Positions 7,745-17,717 are shown, numbered from the stretch's first letter. The stretch: DNA of 64,000 bases from Desulfoluna spongiiphila (GCF_900101345.1 NZ_FMUX01000005.1:1-64000); one strand, 5' to 3'. Notes: generated by a model not told the origin, from the sequence alone. Numbers and translations: made by a program.

Positions 7745-8281
7745 ATGAAAGAGATTGAACTCATTCGAGATACGATAAAACGGTTTGGGGAGAGAAAAGA
7801 ATACCCGAAAAAAGCACGGCTTTTAAACGAGGGCGATGTGTCTGAATATGCGTTTTTCATTGAACGAGGCTGCATTAGATCTTGGTTTAATGATGACGGC
7901 AATGACATTACAGTCCAGTTTTTTTTTGACGGCGGTTTTATCTCTTCTTTTGAAAGTTTAAGGCTTTGCAAACCCAGCCTGTTCAATATCGAGACCATAG
8001 AACCCTCCATTTTGCATGCGGTGCATAAAGATGCACTATTTTCGGCGCTGAACGATTCTCCAGACTTGAAGGAGGCGGTCAATGAGCTTATCTATCATCG
8101 GTTTTACCACTATCAGAGGTTGTTTTTATCAAGAATAAAGAACAGCCCGAAGCGCCGCTATGAAGAGTTAATAAGGGAAAATCCTGAAATTTTCAGACGT
8201 GTGCCACATCATTACATTGCGTCTTACCTGGGGATAACCCCTGTCTCTTTGAGTCGGATTCGAAACAAAGATCGGCATTAA
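7745..8281 (+). CDS. Crp/Fnr-family transcriptional regulator
   Basis: A 178-residue protein with an N-terminal cyclic nucleotide-binding-like barrel (residues 15-115, LLNEGDVSEYAFFIERGCIR and DGGFISSFESL) and a short C-terminal helix-turn-helix (HHYIASYLGITPVSLSRIRNK). This compact form, with the recognition helix at the very end, matches the Crp/Fnr subgroup common in Bacteroidota and also found elsewhere. No FNR-type cysteine cluster is present. The ligand is unknown. It lies between a crotonase and a dehydrogenase gene, which are possible targets. Confidence 0.87.
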   Translation: MKEIELIRDTIKRFGERKEYPKKARLLNEGDVSEYAFFIERGCIRSWFNDDGNDITVQFFFDGGFISSFESLRLCKPSLFNIETIEPSILHAVHKDALFSALNDSPDLKEAVNELIYHRFYHYQRLFLSRIKNSPKRRYEELIRENPEIFRRVPHHYIASYLGITPVSLSRIRNKDRH

Positions 8282-8359
8282 CAATTGTTAATGCAGCCTG
8301 TTTGCTGTGTATGCCATTATTCGGCTCTCGGTAACCACATAAACAGCAAAACAGGATGC

Positions 8360-9285
8360 ATGATGAAACAAGAATTCAGAATCGGGTTTATCGGTCTTGG
8401 GAAAATGGGTTCAGCAATATGTGCCCATATCCTAAAGGAAAAGTATCAGGTAAGCGTCTACAATCGCACATGCGCAAAGGCAGAGCCCTTTGTAAGAAAA
8501 GGGGCCGCAGTTGTAGGTTCCCCCCGTGAAGCTGCTGAAAAATCGGATATAGTCCTGACAAGCCTTATGGACGATGCTTCGGTTTTTGAGATGTGCGCAG
8601 GCGACGATGGTGCTATCGCCGGCCTTAAGCCCGGTGGTATTCATATTGGGTTGACAACCATTCTGCCGTCCACAGCAAACAAGCTTCGGGATCTTCATAA
8701 AGAAAACCACACCCATTATCTTGCAGCACCGGTGCTTGGAAGACCTGATGCCGCTGCCGCGGGATCACTTATCAGCATCTTGGGGGGGGATTCTGGCTCT
8801 ATTGAAACTGTTCGCCCCATTGTCGACTGCTATTCGAAAAAAATCATCCCCATTCACGGAGCACCAGGTCGAGCCAATGCATTAAAAGTGTGCGTCAATT
8901 ATTTTGCTATGACGCAAATGGTTATGTTTGGTGAAGTCTTTGCCTTTACAGAAAAAAGTGATCTTCATAAAGAGATTATTTTTGGGTTTGCCCAAATGAT
9001 TTTGGTGAGTCCGGCCCGATGATTGAGTATGTCGAAAAAATCAAAAACAGAACCTTTGATGATGCCGGATTCGCGCTTACTGGCGGTTTGAAGGATTCGC
9101 TGCTGTTTGAAAAGGCCTTTGCAGATGTTGGCATAAGAGCCGGTGTGGCTTCACTTGCAAAAGAAAGCCTGATGGCAGCTGCAATGAACGGCTTAGGCGA
9201 TAAGGACTGGAGTGCATTGACGGAAATGATTCGCTTGTCGGCGGGTTTGGATAGTCAGGCTGAAATGAAAAAGTCCGCCCTGTAA
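8360..9285 (+). pseudogene. NAD(P)-dependent beta-hydroxyacid dehydrogenase, frameshifted
   Basis: The first part (8360-9022) encodes the 6-phosphogluconate/3-hydroxyisobutyrate dehydrogenase N-terminus with the dinucleotide-binding GFIGLGKMGSAICAHIL and the substrate-loop region. It ends prematurely at SPAR-stop. The next frame (9019-9285) continues the C-terminal all-helical domain: IEYVEKIKNRTFDDAGFAL, then GGLKDSLLFEKAF with the conserved Lys. Adding one T to the ATTTTGG run near 9000-9003 restores a single frame reading IFGESGPMIEY. So a one-base deletion either inactivates the gene or is a sequence error. ATG 8360 follows ACAGGA. Confidence 0.8.
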
Positions 9286-9309
9286 AAAAGAAAAGAAAAA
9301 AGGAAAAAA

Positions 9310-9548
9310 GGGGACAGGCTCTTTAGGGGCTTTGGTATCGCCCGGGCTGTTCGATTTCGGCGCGGAGGTTTCCTCGACGCGGCTCAGGACATACCATGCG
9401 TTCCGGTACAATGCCTGGGCGTATAAGATGCGAGGGCAAATCGAAGGTGTCTTTACCCGGATATTTCAGGATTCAACTTATTATTCCATTCGCCCACGCT
9501 GCATCCGGGTGCGCAGCCCATCAATCGCTCATATCAAGAGCCTGTCCC
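9310..9548. repeat. Family D repeat, full-length copy
   Basis: The element starts GGGGACAGGCTCTTT and ends AAGAGCCTGTCCC, giving about 239 bp bounded by inverted repeats. The interior matches the copy at 24135-24381 at many blocks, such as CTCGACGCGGCTCAGG and GCGAGGGCAAATCGAAGG. It has no coding capacity that I trust. The layout is that of a non-autonomous (MITE-like) element. Confidence 0.75.
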
Positions 9549-9570
9549 TTATCTTTTTATCCTCTTGAAT

Positions 9571-9601
9571 ATGGGCGCACTCGTCTCGTAAAATATCCGG
9601 G
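9571..9601. repeat. Right end of a family B repeat
   Basis: GGGCGCACTCGTCTCG followed by TAAAATATCCGGG matches the right ends of the family B copies at 31701-31724 and 34259-34285. Only the end is recognisable here. Confidence 0.55.
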
Positions 9602-10334
9602 TTAAGGGAATAGGAGGGGGGTATTCTCTGAAGCGCTTTACAGAGACCTGACCGTACAAGTTGCTGTAAGTGTCGGCTGTCCACCCAGGGGCTTCCTCAG
9701 CACCCATGGTAAAATGTGCCCATTTTATTCCTTAATAGATGATTTTATCTTTGTCCTATCTGTCCTCCCTTTTTTAACTCGGTTGATCCTACTTTCTCCC
9801 CCCAAAAAACATGAGCCATTTCGTGGAATGTTTGAGAAGAGAGCGTTAAGGCCTTTTTATGTGTTGAGTCCGCAAAAAAGAGCCTTGCCCTATCTGAGTT
9901 TTCTGTTCTGCCGGCAGTGCGCCTATAAAAATGATTTGACATCTAACTATCAGTCGTCTAATTAAACTCTCCGTGATGTTGCACATGTACTGAAGGCAAT
10001 GTCTGCACACCATATTAAAGACCTGCTTTCATGTTTTTGTTTTTGAATACCGCTTTGTTGGAGGACTTGGTTAAAGCACACCACAGATTGATTGCAGCTG
10101 TATCTTTTCACGAGCACCACCATTTGGCGACGCCCGTAACTCCAATGCCGCCCACCGATTTCGAAAGGCCCGAACACCCTTTCGGAAGGTAAATCTCCAA
10201 ACCAAACAGGAAGGGTATTGGCAATGCCCTTCCTGTTTCAATTTGCCGGGATGGTCACAGTGCTTTTTTCGTGGCATTACGATAACTATACTCTGCCTGG
10301 TAAGGCGGCCAAACCCATACGAGGAATTTTAATC
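9602..10334. other. Long intergenic region upstream of the efflux operon
   Basis: About 730 bp without a supported gene. A hairpin, GGAAGGG.ATTG pairing with CAATGCCCTTCC, lies at about 10208-10233, roughly 100 bases before the first efflux gene; it could be a terminator or a leader structure. The rest shows only unconvincing short ORFs. Confidence 0.4.
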
Positions 10335-10547
10335 ATGTCTGTTTCACCCATGGAGATCTCCTTTTGCGGCCTTTACTTTCCCCCCCTCCTTCCCATTGTT
10401 ACCGGTGGTCTTGCAGGGGCGATGGTAACGCATCGTGTCCTTGAGGCATGTAACCTCATGCGCCGCTTTTGCCATCCGATGCTTGTCGTAACGGCCATGG
10501 CAGCAGGATACAGCGCCCTGTTGACCCTTATCACCACAACCCCGTAA
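10335..10547 (+). CDS. DUF1656 small membrane protein (AaeX-like)
   Basis: A 70-residue protein with two membrane segments (about 14-32 and 48-66). It begins MSVSPMEISFCGLYFPP, the pattern of DUF1656 proteins such as E. coli AaeX, which precede a membrane fusion protein and an FUSC-type permease. ATG 10335 follows GAGGAATTTTAATC; an upstream extension of 39 codons is open but lacks a good ribosome site. It is 9 bp ahead of the membrane fusion gene, so this is the first gene of an aaeXAB-like operon. Its exact role in efflux is unknown. Confidence 0.82.
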   Translation: MSVSPMEISFCGLYFPPLLPIVTGGLAGAMVTHRVLEACNLMRRFCHPMLVVTAMAAGYSALLTLITTTP

Positions 10548-10556
10548 GGAAAGAGC

Positions 10557-11570
10557 ATGAAGTTCCATAAAAACAGCGCACATCGGTTGCTCGCCACAGG
10601 TGGACTAATTCTGGTAGCAGGACTGCTCATGCTGACGGCTTACCGCCGATATGAGCTTCGTCCATGGACCCGGCATGGCCTCGTCGAAGCGGATATTGTG
10701 GCCCTGGCCCCTCAGGTTCATGGCAAGATTTCTGAAGTAAAGGTCACAGACAACGTAGAGGTCCGCAATGGAGATGTGCTTTTTCGCATTGACGCAAGGC
10801 CTTACATCCTGGCACGGGACAGCGCAAAATCTGCTCTTCGGAAGGCCCGACAAGAGGCGGCAACCCTGAGGGCAACGGTGGACATCGCCACGGCTCGCGT
10901 TAAATCGGCCGAAGCAGCCTATGTGAATACCAAACGTAACAAAGAGCGGTTCATATTCCTTTTGGAGCATAATAGCATCAGCCAGAAGAGCCTGGATGAT
11001 GCTGTGAGGGCCTTTGACGAATCTGCCTCTGCACTTGACGCTTCACGGGCCGCACTGAAGGAAGCAAAAATGCGCCTTGGTGCCACAGGGGAGGACAACG
11101 TGCTTATCGAAAGCGCACGCCTTCGCCTTGAGCAGGCGGAGCTGAACCTCTCGTACACAGAAGTGTGCTCTCCGGTGAACGGGCATGTTGTCAACGTAAG
11201 GATCAGCCCCGGAGATTATGCCGTGGCAGGCCAACCTGTGATGGCGGTTGTGGATGACCGGAGTATTCATGTGATGGCAGCGTTTAAGGAGACCCAGCTG
11301 AAATCCATTGAGATAGGGAGCCCTGCCACGGTGTCCCTCATGACCATGCCCGACACCCCCCTGACGGGTCAGGTTAAAAGCATTGGCTGTGCCATTTCTC
11401 CCAGTGAGTTTTCTGCCTCAGGTGGGCTCGTTCCAAGCCTTCCGGCTGTATTTGACTGGGTCCGCCTGGCCCAGAGGGTGCCGGTGGAGATAACTTTTTC
11501 ATCAGCAATCAAGGGTCTGAGGGTCATTCCCGGAACTACGGCATCGGTCGCCATCCGCACCGGATCCTGA
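10557..11570 (+). CDS. HlyD-type membrane fusion protein of an AaeAB-like efflux pump
   Basis: A 337-residue protein with one N-terminal membrane anchor (residues 10-30). A split biotinyl-lipoyl domain follows (VAPQVHGKISEVKVTDN early; LNLSYTEVCSPVNGHVVNV late), with a coiled-coil hairpin between them (about 90-190) and a beta-barrel domain at the end. This is the periplasmic adaptor that links the inner-membrane permease to the outer membrane. AaeA homologues serve efflux of aromatic carboxylic acids; the substrate here is inferred only from family. It starts 9 bp after the DUF1656 gene and 20 bp before the permease. Confidence 0.9.
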   Translation: MKFHKNSAHRLLATGGLILVAGLLMLTAYRRYELRPWTRHGLVEADIVALAPQVHGKISEVKVTDNVEVRNGDVLFRIDARPYILARDSAKSALRKARQEAATLRATVDIATARVKSAEAAYVNTKRNKERFIFLLEHNSISQKSLDDAVRAFDESASALDASRAALKEAKMRLGATGEDNVLIESARLRLEQAELNLSYTEVCSPVNGHVVNVRISPGDYAVAGQPVMAVVDDRSIHVMAAFKETQLKSIEIGSPATVSLMTMPDTPLTGQVKSIGCAISPSEFSASGGLVPSLPAVFDWVRLAQRVPVEITFSSAIKGLRVIPGTTASVAIRTGS

Positions 11571-11590
11571 CACATCGCAAGGAGAGTAAC

Positions 11591-13477
11591 ATGCATATGC
11601 ATATAAGACAGGCGGGGTATGCGTTGCGTATGGGGCTTGCTGTGGCGGGGGCTCTGTATGCTTCGCTGTGGCTTAGACTGGACAATCCCTATTGGGCACT
11701 CACAACAATTCTCGTAGTTGAGGGGATGAATTATGGTGCCGTTTCAGACAAACTCTTTAAACGCCTCATTGGAAATATCGCGGGAACACTAGCCGGGCTT
11801 CTTCTCGTCGGTCTTCTCTCCCAGGCAGGCCTGGTCTACGCCCTGGCCTGCGGTTCACTGGCCATGTTCGGAACCTACGCCATGCTGGAAACACGGCATC
11901 CTCAGTTCTGGCGTTGGGCTGTTGTGGCCGCCGGGCTTGTGACCCTGACCCGAGTTGACACACCAATTATAGCGTTTTATCTGGGCATGGACCGTGTCTG
12001 CGGTGTGTCCATCGGTCTTGTGGCCGTGGTTATCTCCCATCAGGCGATTTTTCCCAGATATGCAGGCGAGGATTATCGGGACAACGTCATTCGTCTCATT
12101 GAAAAACTCTCCGAATTGTCCAGCCTACGAGCCAATCAGGCAATCCAGGATAGCATTGCCCCTTTGCTTCAACCTGGAGATTTTTCCGGCTCCATTGCTC
12201 TGCTGCGGGATGAACTGCGCCACGCCTGCCGTGACACGGAGGCATTCCGAAAAAAACGTATGGGGCATGAACGCGTTCTATCTATTTTGGACGATCTGGC
12301 CACTCACCTTACTCTGATCTGCACCGAACCGCCCTCAGCCTCATTTGACTTGAAGTCCCGAAGCCTTTCTGCATGCTATCTTCGCACTCTGGCAAACAGG
12401 CTGAACACTCTTCGTACGGCACTGCCTCATATGGGCGAGCCACCATGTCCGTTTCATGGTGACAACGATCCCGGGCCTTTGCCATCTACCGCATTCCAGG
12501 GCCCCTGGTGCGAATTAATTCCTTTGGCCCATGAGTGTCTGAACCGCCTTGAATATGAAGCCAGGCAATGTCCCTTTACTGAGGCTGCTTGCACGCAGAC
12601 GGCACCCCAACCAAGAAGGGAGAATCCTTACGGAGGTCCCTTTCACAGCGCATTAAAAGCACTTCTTGCCGGAGCAGCAACAACCCTTGGTATGATTCTC
12701 TGGCGGTGTACGGGCTGGCCCGGAGGCTCCGGGATCCCCCTTCTTGGCACCCTTCAGATCATTTTCTGCACAGCAGGACCCGCACTGACATTGCCGTTTG
12801 TTGTTGTCATTCAGTTTGTTGCAATCGTTTTGAGTGCGTTGCTTCTTTTTTTCGTCCTCCCGGCCATCCACAGTACCGAGTTCTTTTTTATTGTGATCGC
12901 ATCGATTTTTACGTTCTGGGGATGGGTCATGCACGCACCCAACCCCCGCATTCGGGGCTTAGGGATGCTGGTGGGGGTGCTTATGAACAGCTGCGTCTAC
13001 AGCTATTCAGCGAGTATGGCTTCATTTGCCGTCGTCACAAGCTATGCCTGGTGTATGGTTGGAGGCACTTTGGTCTCCGGGCCTCTCATCGCGCTTTTTT
13101 ACCCCTCGTCCCCCAAGCGTCGGTTCCACCGGTACGCATCCTGTTGCCTTGAACAGATCAGGCTGGCCCTTTCTACGTCATCATCGAAAGAAGCCCTTGA
13201 AAGCCTTGATACAGCTCGGCAACATGCCCGGCTCATGATGGCATGGGCCGGGCCCGCCAGCCGTGGGATGTGCCCCACCAAAGCAAACCATGCCGCCATG
13301 GCGGCGCTGGCTGCGGATAGCCTTTCAAGGTGCCTGGTCCATGGATTGGCTCTTGGGAAGGGGGATCACAAACGCAACGGAATTATGGGCGGTCCCTCTA
13401 ATCAGGCCTCAACAGAACTGCGCCGGATTTATCGTGGTCATGCAGACCAGCTTGCCATGGGGCGTATGCAGCCATAA
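11591..13477 (+). CDS. FUSC-family efflux permease (AaeB-like)
   Basis: A 628-residue integral membrane protein with two blocks of hydrophobic helices (about 15-150 and 350-490) separated and followed by soluble segments, the layout of FUSC/AaeB and YccS proteins. The N-terminal RQAGYALRMGLAVAGALYASLWLRLDNPYWA is typical of the fusaric acid resistance family. It would export aromatic acids or similar toxic compounds together with the upstream adaptor. It follows an AGGAGAG ribosome site. It is slightly shorter than E. coli AaeB (655). Confidence 0.88.
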   Translation: MHMHIRQAGYALRMGLAVAGALYASLWLRLDNPYWALTTILVVEGMNYGAVSDKLFKRLIGNIAGTLAGLLLVGLLSQAGLVYALACGSLAMFGTYAMLETRHPQFWRWAVVAAGLVTLTRVDTPIIAFYLGMDRVCGVSIGLVAVVISHQAIFPRYAGEDYRDNVIRLIEKLSELSSLRANQAIQDSIAPLLQPGDFSGSIALLRDELRHACRDTEAFRKKRMGHERVLSILDDLATHLTLICTEPPSASFDLKSRSLSACYLRTLANRLNTLRTALPHMGEPPCPFHGDNDPGPLPSTAFQGPWCELIPLAHECLNRLEYEARQCPFTEAACTQTAPQPRRENPYGGPFHSALKALLAGAATTLGMILWRCTGWPGGSGIPLLGTLQIIFCTAGPALTLPFVVVIQFVAIVLSALLLFFVLPAIHSTEFFFIVIASIFTFWGWVMHAPNPRIRGLGMLVGVLMNSCVYSYSASMASFAVVTSYAWCMVGGTLVSGPLIALFYPSSPKRRFHRYASCCLEQIRLALSTSSSKEALESLDTARQHARLMMAWAGPASRGMCPTKANHAAMAALAADSLSRCLVHGLALGKGDHKRNGIMGGPSNQASTELRRIYRGHADQLAMGRMQP

Positions 13478-13621
13478 GTACCTTGGCCTGACTCGTCGTA
13501 TACCTTTGCCAGAGATCAGCAAGGCGACCCGGACATCTTTCGTTGACACCGGTTGTTAAGATTTTTACATATAGGCACCTCAAGGCAAAGCTTCAATAAA
13601 CTGTAACAGGCGGACGGTAAC

Positions 13622-14146
13622 ATGAAAAAAGAAGAGATGCTTCAAGCACAACTCTCTTATGTACGTGAACATCAAGATATTGATGAATCCCTCTTTGAGA
13701 GGACAATGAACTGGTTTCTGGAAGTGGAGCGACTCCACGAGATGCTGAAGCTGCTGACGGAGACCATCAGCGGCCAGCCAAAGGGTCGTTTCGATATGCT
13801 CAGGGGGCTTTTTCTTCACCACGAAGGCATCATGAGACCCGCTGAGCTTGCCATTGTGGCCGACATGACCCGGGCATCCTCTTCCCACAATCTCGACATT
13901 TTGGAACGGGACAACCTTATCCACCGAAAAACCGACCCCAACGACCGACGCTCAGCCATGGTCAGTCTGACGCCAAAAGGGCACAAGCTCATGTCCGAAA
14001 TCCTGCCCAGTTACCTGAAAGCCATTGAAGCCGTTGCTCAAACCACCTCGTCTCCCTTAACCGACGCTTCGGTTCTAAGAATCAAAGGCTACAACGCCCA
14101 CATTGAGTCCCTGGTCCAGTCCATTAAGGATTCCCAAAATAAATAG
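13622..14146 (+). CDS. MarR-family transcriptional regulator
   Basis: A 174-residue winged-helix protein. The MarR signature is clear: ELAIVADMTRASSSHNLDILERDNLI (recognition helix), then the wing HRKTDPNDRRSAMVSLTPKG (about residues 105-125). It lies 144 bp after the efflux permease on the same strand. MarR proteins next to such pumps usually repress them until a phenolic ligand binds; that link is inferred from position. The N-terminal 45 residues form the dimerisation helices. Confidence 0.9.
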   Translation: MKKEEMLQAQLSYVREHQDIDESLFERTMNWFLEVERLHEMLKLLTETISGQPKGRFDMLRGLFLHHEGIMRPAELAIVADMTRASSSHNLDILERDNLIHRKTDPNDRRSAMVSLTPKGHKLMSEILPSYLKAIEAVAQTTSSPLTDASVLRIKGYNAHIESLVQSIKDSQNK

Positions 14147-14204
14147 TCACATCGGGCTTTCGCCTTACCGGGAACATGTGATCTTAGATATGAATCAGAT
14201 ATAG

Positions 14205-14370
14205 CCCGGATATTTCACGAGTCGCGCGCACCCATATTCAATGTACCAGAGCCGTAGACGTAGTGATTTACCTCAACGTTCTGGCAACGCAGGAGATGGG
14301 TATACTCGACTCGCGCGAGGGGTGAGAAACTCGATCAGAAAACGGTGAATTACAATTTGCAGTTTTGAAG
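14205..14370 (-). repeat. Family B repeat, inverted copy
   Basis: It begins CCCGGATATTTCACGAGTCG and contains AACGCAGGAGATGGGTATAC and GAGGGGTGAGAAACTCGATC. This is the reverse complement of the family B elements at 31499 and 34041 (there CACCCTTCGGGCGAG, CACCCATCTTCTGCGTT, CTCGTGAAATA.CCGG). Only the right-hand two thirds are well conserved. Confidence 0.65.
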
Positions 14371-14447
14371 CATGGCGATTTTTTCTCCATAACCAGGCGT
14401 AATGACATTTATCTTTTTTAAGATCCTCGTTTTCTTATGAAATGAAC

Positions 14448-14497
14448 GGGATAGGCTCTTTTTTGAGTATTCACTCAGGATATGAAGAGCCTGTCCC
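14448..14497. repeat. Family D minimal hairpin
   Basis: GGGATAGGCTCTT at 14448-14460 and AAGAGCCTGTCCC at 14485-14497 form a 50-bp unit containing only the two family D ends. It is followed by TTTTATTTTTT and could also terminate transcription. Confidence 0.65.
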
Positions 14498-14790
14498 TTT
14501 TATTTTTTCCTTTGATAAATCTGATTTCCTGTGAGTTCAATTCTCGGTTGATAGTTCAGAGGGGTAATAGAAAGAGACAACATAGACTTGACCTCTCTTT
14601 CTCCTTGTGAAATGCTTCTCTTTCGCAAAGAAGAAAAATAGCTAGCATGAAGTCAAATCTTTTAGCGTGCACCCCAGTTGAGGCCCAGGTTTTGATATCC
14701 CGAACGAAGCGCCTTGAGTTTTCCCTGATGTTCTGGTCCGATTAAGTATTTGGTAGATGACGTCCCCCCTTTGTAGGCTTGCCTCCGCAG

Positions 14791-14811
14791 GGATGTGATA
14801 AAATCACATCC
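14791..14811. promoter_or_regulatory. 21-bp perfect palindrome, candidate operator
   Basis: GGATGTGAT, then AAA, then ATCACATCC: nine-base arms around a three-base centre. The half-site TGTGA/TCACA resembles Crp-family operators but the spacer is five rather than six bases. It lies 104 bp upstream of the MalT-like gene. The binding protein is unknown. Confidence 0.5.
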
Positions 14812-14914
14812 GATCATGTTGTCACGTCACGTTTTGATGCAAAGATAAGGGAATTCTTCAAGGTGTTCTTTCCGATTTGATCCAGGTCCTTTTAGCGGTT
14901 GTCGCGAGTAAATC

Positions 14915-17641
14915 ATGGCCGATAATTCAAAGAAAAATGCTCTGCTTTACACCAAACTTCAAAGGCCCCCCGTTGCGCCCGATATTGTGCGGAGAAGCCG
15001 TTTGCTTTCTCTGCTGGAAGAGGGGCGACAGCGCCCTTTGACCTTAATATCGGCACCGGCCGGTTACGGAAAGAGTACCCTGGCCAGTCGCTGGGCTGCA
15101 GCCTGCGACTGGCGGGTCGCGTGGCTTTCGTTAGACGGGGAGGATGATGACCTTCGCCAGTTTCTTACTTATTTCCTTGCTGCTGTTCAAGAGGCGTTTC
15201 CGGAGTATCGTTTCAATACCGAAGTCCTTCTTGATGCCGGACAGCTTCCTTCCGGCACCGTCCTTGCCCGATACCTTCTGAACGATTTTAATGGGCTGCC
15301 CGAACCCTTGGGGCTTGTGCTTGATGACTACCATTACATTACGGAGCCATTGATCCATGAAGTGGTATCAGCCCTGCTGAAGCATCCGGCCAGGCCTTTG
15401 TCTCTTGTGGTTTTGTCGCGGAGCGAGCCTCCGCTACCCGTCGCCACCATGCGGGGACGCGGGCTTGTCACGGAGATCGGGGCGTCGGATCTGCGGTTGA
15501 CCATGGCCGAAGCAGCCGCCTTTATGGAGCGTCTTCTCTCCGCTGGGGTGGATGAAAGCACTGTCTCCATTCTCGAAGCCAAAACCGAAGGCTGGGCTGC
15601 GGGGTTGCGTCTGGCCGGGCTCTATCTGGATGGCCGAAGTAAGCCCAGGGAGGATGCACAGAAACTGGGCGGCGGTACGTTACATATTGCCAAATACCTT
15701 CTTGCCGAGGTGGTTTCAAATCTTGACTCGGACACGATTTTCTATCTTCATGAAACCGCGATACTGGATCGGTTTTGCGCACCCCTTTGCTGGTACATGC
15801 ATCAGCAGCGCTTTACCTCTCAAGGGAGAGAAAACGCAGAAGCTTTTATCGAAGGCCTCGTGGAAAATAATCTCTTTACCCTGGCTCTGGACGGGGAGGG
15901 ATACTGGTTCCGATACCACCATCTCTTTCGTGATTTTCTGAACGGGATGCTCGAAAAAGATGTGTCCAGTGAAGAAATCTTCGCATTGCACCGGGCTGCG
16001 GGAAACTGGTTTGCCGAAAACAACCTTTTGGAAGAGGCCGTTCACCACCTGCTGGCATCCGGAGACATTTCCGGGGCCGTGGCGCTGGTGGTGGGCAAAC
16101 GTCACGACTTGCTCAACAGCTCCCAGATAATCCGACTGGATCGCTTGCTGGGCATGCTGCCTGAGAGCGCCTGTGCGAAAGATCCGCTGGTTGCCACCAC
16201 AAGGGCATTCATTTGCATTGAGCAGGGGAATTATGCAGGAGCCCAGGGTTGGATGGACGAGGCGGAAGACAGGCTGGAAGGTCACTTGCAGGGCTTGGGT
16301 GCCCATATCGAATTGACGAGCGAGGTACGCGTGCTTCACAACCTGATGGGGCTTTTTACAGCCTCGGCGGACAGAAGTCGGTTCTACGCCCGTGATGCCT
16401 TTGGGGAGTTACCAGCGCAGGCCATATTTATAAAGGCATATGAGGTGGGGATATCGGCTTGCTTTTACCAGATGCGGAGAGAACAAAGGCAAGTCGATTT
16501 TGTGATTAAAGAGGCCTTGGCCAATCCAAAGTGGCCAGCCAATATACAGGCACGGATCTATTTTCATCTTTGCATAGCGCTCTACATGAACGGGGACCTG
16601 CCGGGTGTCATGCGAACCGTGTCTGCGTGCCGGCGATTTGTCGGGGACGCCTCATTCCATCACACCAGGGCCTATGCACATTACTTTCAGGGAGTGGCCT
16701 CATATCTGCAAAACGACCTCAAGGAGGCGGAAACAGACCTGTTAAACGTTCTGGATGCACGCCACACGGCCAATGCCTCCTATGTGGCTGAGGCCGGTTT
16801 TATCCTTTCATGCATTTACCTCTCGGGTGGCGATGAGACGGCCGCCCAACTGGTTCGTGAGCAGATTATTACGCATTGCCGCCGGAATGGTCATGAACGG
16901 ATAGCATCCATTGCTTTAGGGTTTGAAGCGGAGACCGAGGTTAGACAGGGAAACCTGGAAAAGGCCCGACGAATCAGTGCCCACACAGATTTTAACGGGC
17001 GCCCACCCTTGTGGTTTTTTTACGTTCCTCAGCTTACACCCATCAAATGCCTTATGGCCGAAGCCACCCAGGAGAGCCTGGATCAGGCATATACCCGACT
17101 CAGGGAACTGGAAGGTCGGATGCACAGCATCAATCGGGTCAACGTATACATCGAGGTTTCAGCGCTTTTAGCTCTTGTCTGCCACATGCAAGGGGATGGT
17201 GTTGCTGCCAAGGGGTACATGACGGTTGCTCTGGACCTGGCGGAACCCGGGGGATGGATTCGAAGTTTTGTGGATTTGGGACCTTCCATGACGGCTCTGT
17301 TGACATGCTTTGTAAGCGATCACAACGAGCATTTCTTTGGGCAACAGGTTCTGGCGGCCTGTCTGGAATCGGGGACCGTGGGGGAGGCATCGGCCAGGAG
17401 TTCGGCGATAAGGAAGCAGGCCTTTGTCCAAGGCCCTGTCAATTTGCTCACGCAACGCGAAACCGAAATCGTTCCGTTACTGGCCGAGGGAATGAGCAAC
17501 AAAGAGATCGCCGAGATATTGAATGTCTCTGAGGGTACCGTCAAGACTCACCTGAAGAACATATTTAGAAAACTGGGGGCAAACAGCCGCATCGACGCAC
17601 TGAACAGAGCTCGGGAATTGGGTCTGTTTATCGTAACATGA
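14915..17641 (+). CDS. MalT-type LuxR-family ATP-dependent transcriptional activator
   Basis: A 908-residue regulator of the LAL/MalT (STAND) class. The N-terminus has a P-loop (SAPAGYGKST, residues 46-55) and a Walker B-like region LGLVLDDYHYI (about 130-140). A long helical-repeat (TPR-like) region follows at about 370-830. The C-terminal LuxR helix-turn-helix is at 845-905 (LTQRETEIVPLLAEGMSNKE, then VSEGTVKTHLKNIFRKLGA). Such proteins oligomerise on DNA when an inducer and ATP bind. No target gene is obvious; the nearest downstream gene is the toxin on the other strand. A 21-bp palindrome lies upstream. Confidence 0.92.
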   Translation: MADNSKKNALLYTKLQRPPVAPDIVRRSRLLSLLEEGRQRPLTLISAPAGYGKSTLASRWAAACDWRVAWLSLDGEDDDLRQFLTYFLAAVQEAFPEYRFNTEVLLDAGQLPSGTVLARYLLNDFNGLPEPLGLVLDDYHYITEPLIHEVVSALLKHPARPLSLVVLSRSEPPLPVATMRGRGLVTEIGASDLRLTMAEAAAFMERLLSAGVDESTVSILEAKTEGWAAGLRLAGLYLDGRSKPREDAQKLGGGTLHIAKYLLAEVVSNLDSDTIFYLHETAILDRFCAPLCWYMHQQRFTSQGRENAEAFIEGLVENNLFTLALDGEGYWFRYHHLFRDFLNGMLEKDVSSEEIFALHRAAGNWFAENNLLEEAVHHLLASGDISGAVALVVGKRHDLLNSSQIIRLDRLLGMLPESACAKDPLVATTRAFICIEQGNYAGAQGWMDEAEDRLEGHLQGLGAHIELTSEVRVLHNLMGLFTASADRSRFYARDAFGELPAQAIFIKAYEVGISACFYQMRREQRQVDFVIKEALANPKWPANIQARIYFHLCIALYMNGDLPGVMRTVSACRRFVGDASFHHTRAYAHYFQGVASYLQNDLKEAETDLLNVLDARHTANASYVAEAGFILSCIYLSGGDETAAQLVREQIITHCRRNGHERIASIALGFEAETEVRQGNLEKARRISAHTDFNGRPPLWFFYVPQLTPIKCLMAEATQESLDQAYTRLRELEGRMHSINRVNVYIEVSALLALVCHMQGDGVAAKGYMTVALDLAEPGGWIRSFVDLGPSMTALLTCFVSDHNEHFFGQQVLAACLESGTVGEASARSSAIRKQAFVQGPVNLLTQRETEIVPLLAEGMSNKEIAEILNVSEGTVKTHLKNIFRKLGANSRIDALNRARELGLFIVT

Positions 17642-17717
17642 AGGTCCTCAGTTCATCTGGTGCGTCGCATATGCTGCCTCTGAACTACTTACTTTTTATT
17701 AGGATTCGATGGATCTA

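Larger units (their letters stand above)
14371..14914. other. Intergenic region upstream of the MalT-like regulator
   Basis: It holds a short family D hairpin (14448-14497), a 21-bp palindrome (14791-14811), both listed separately, and about 290 bases between them where I see no gene. Confidence 0.4.
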
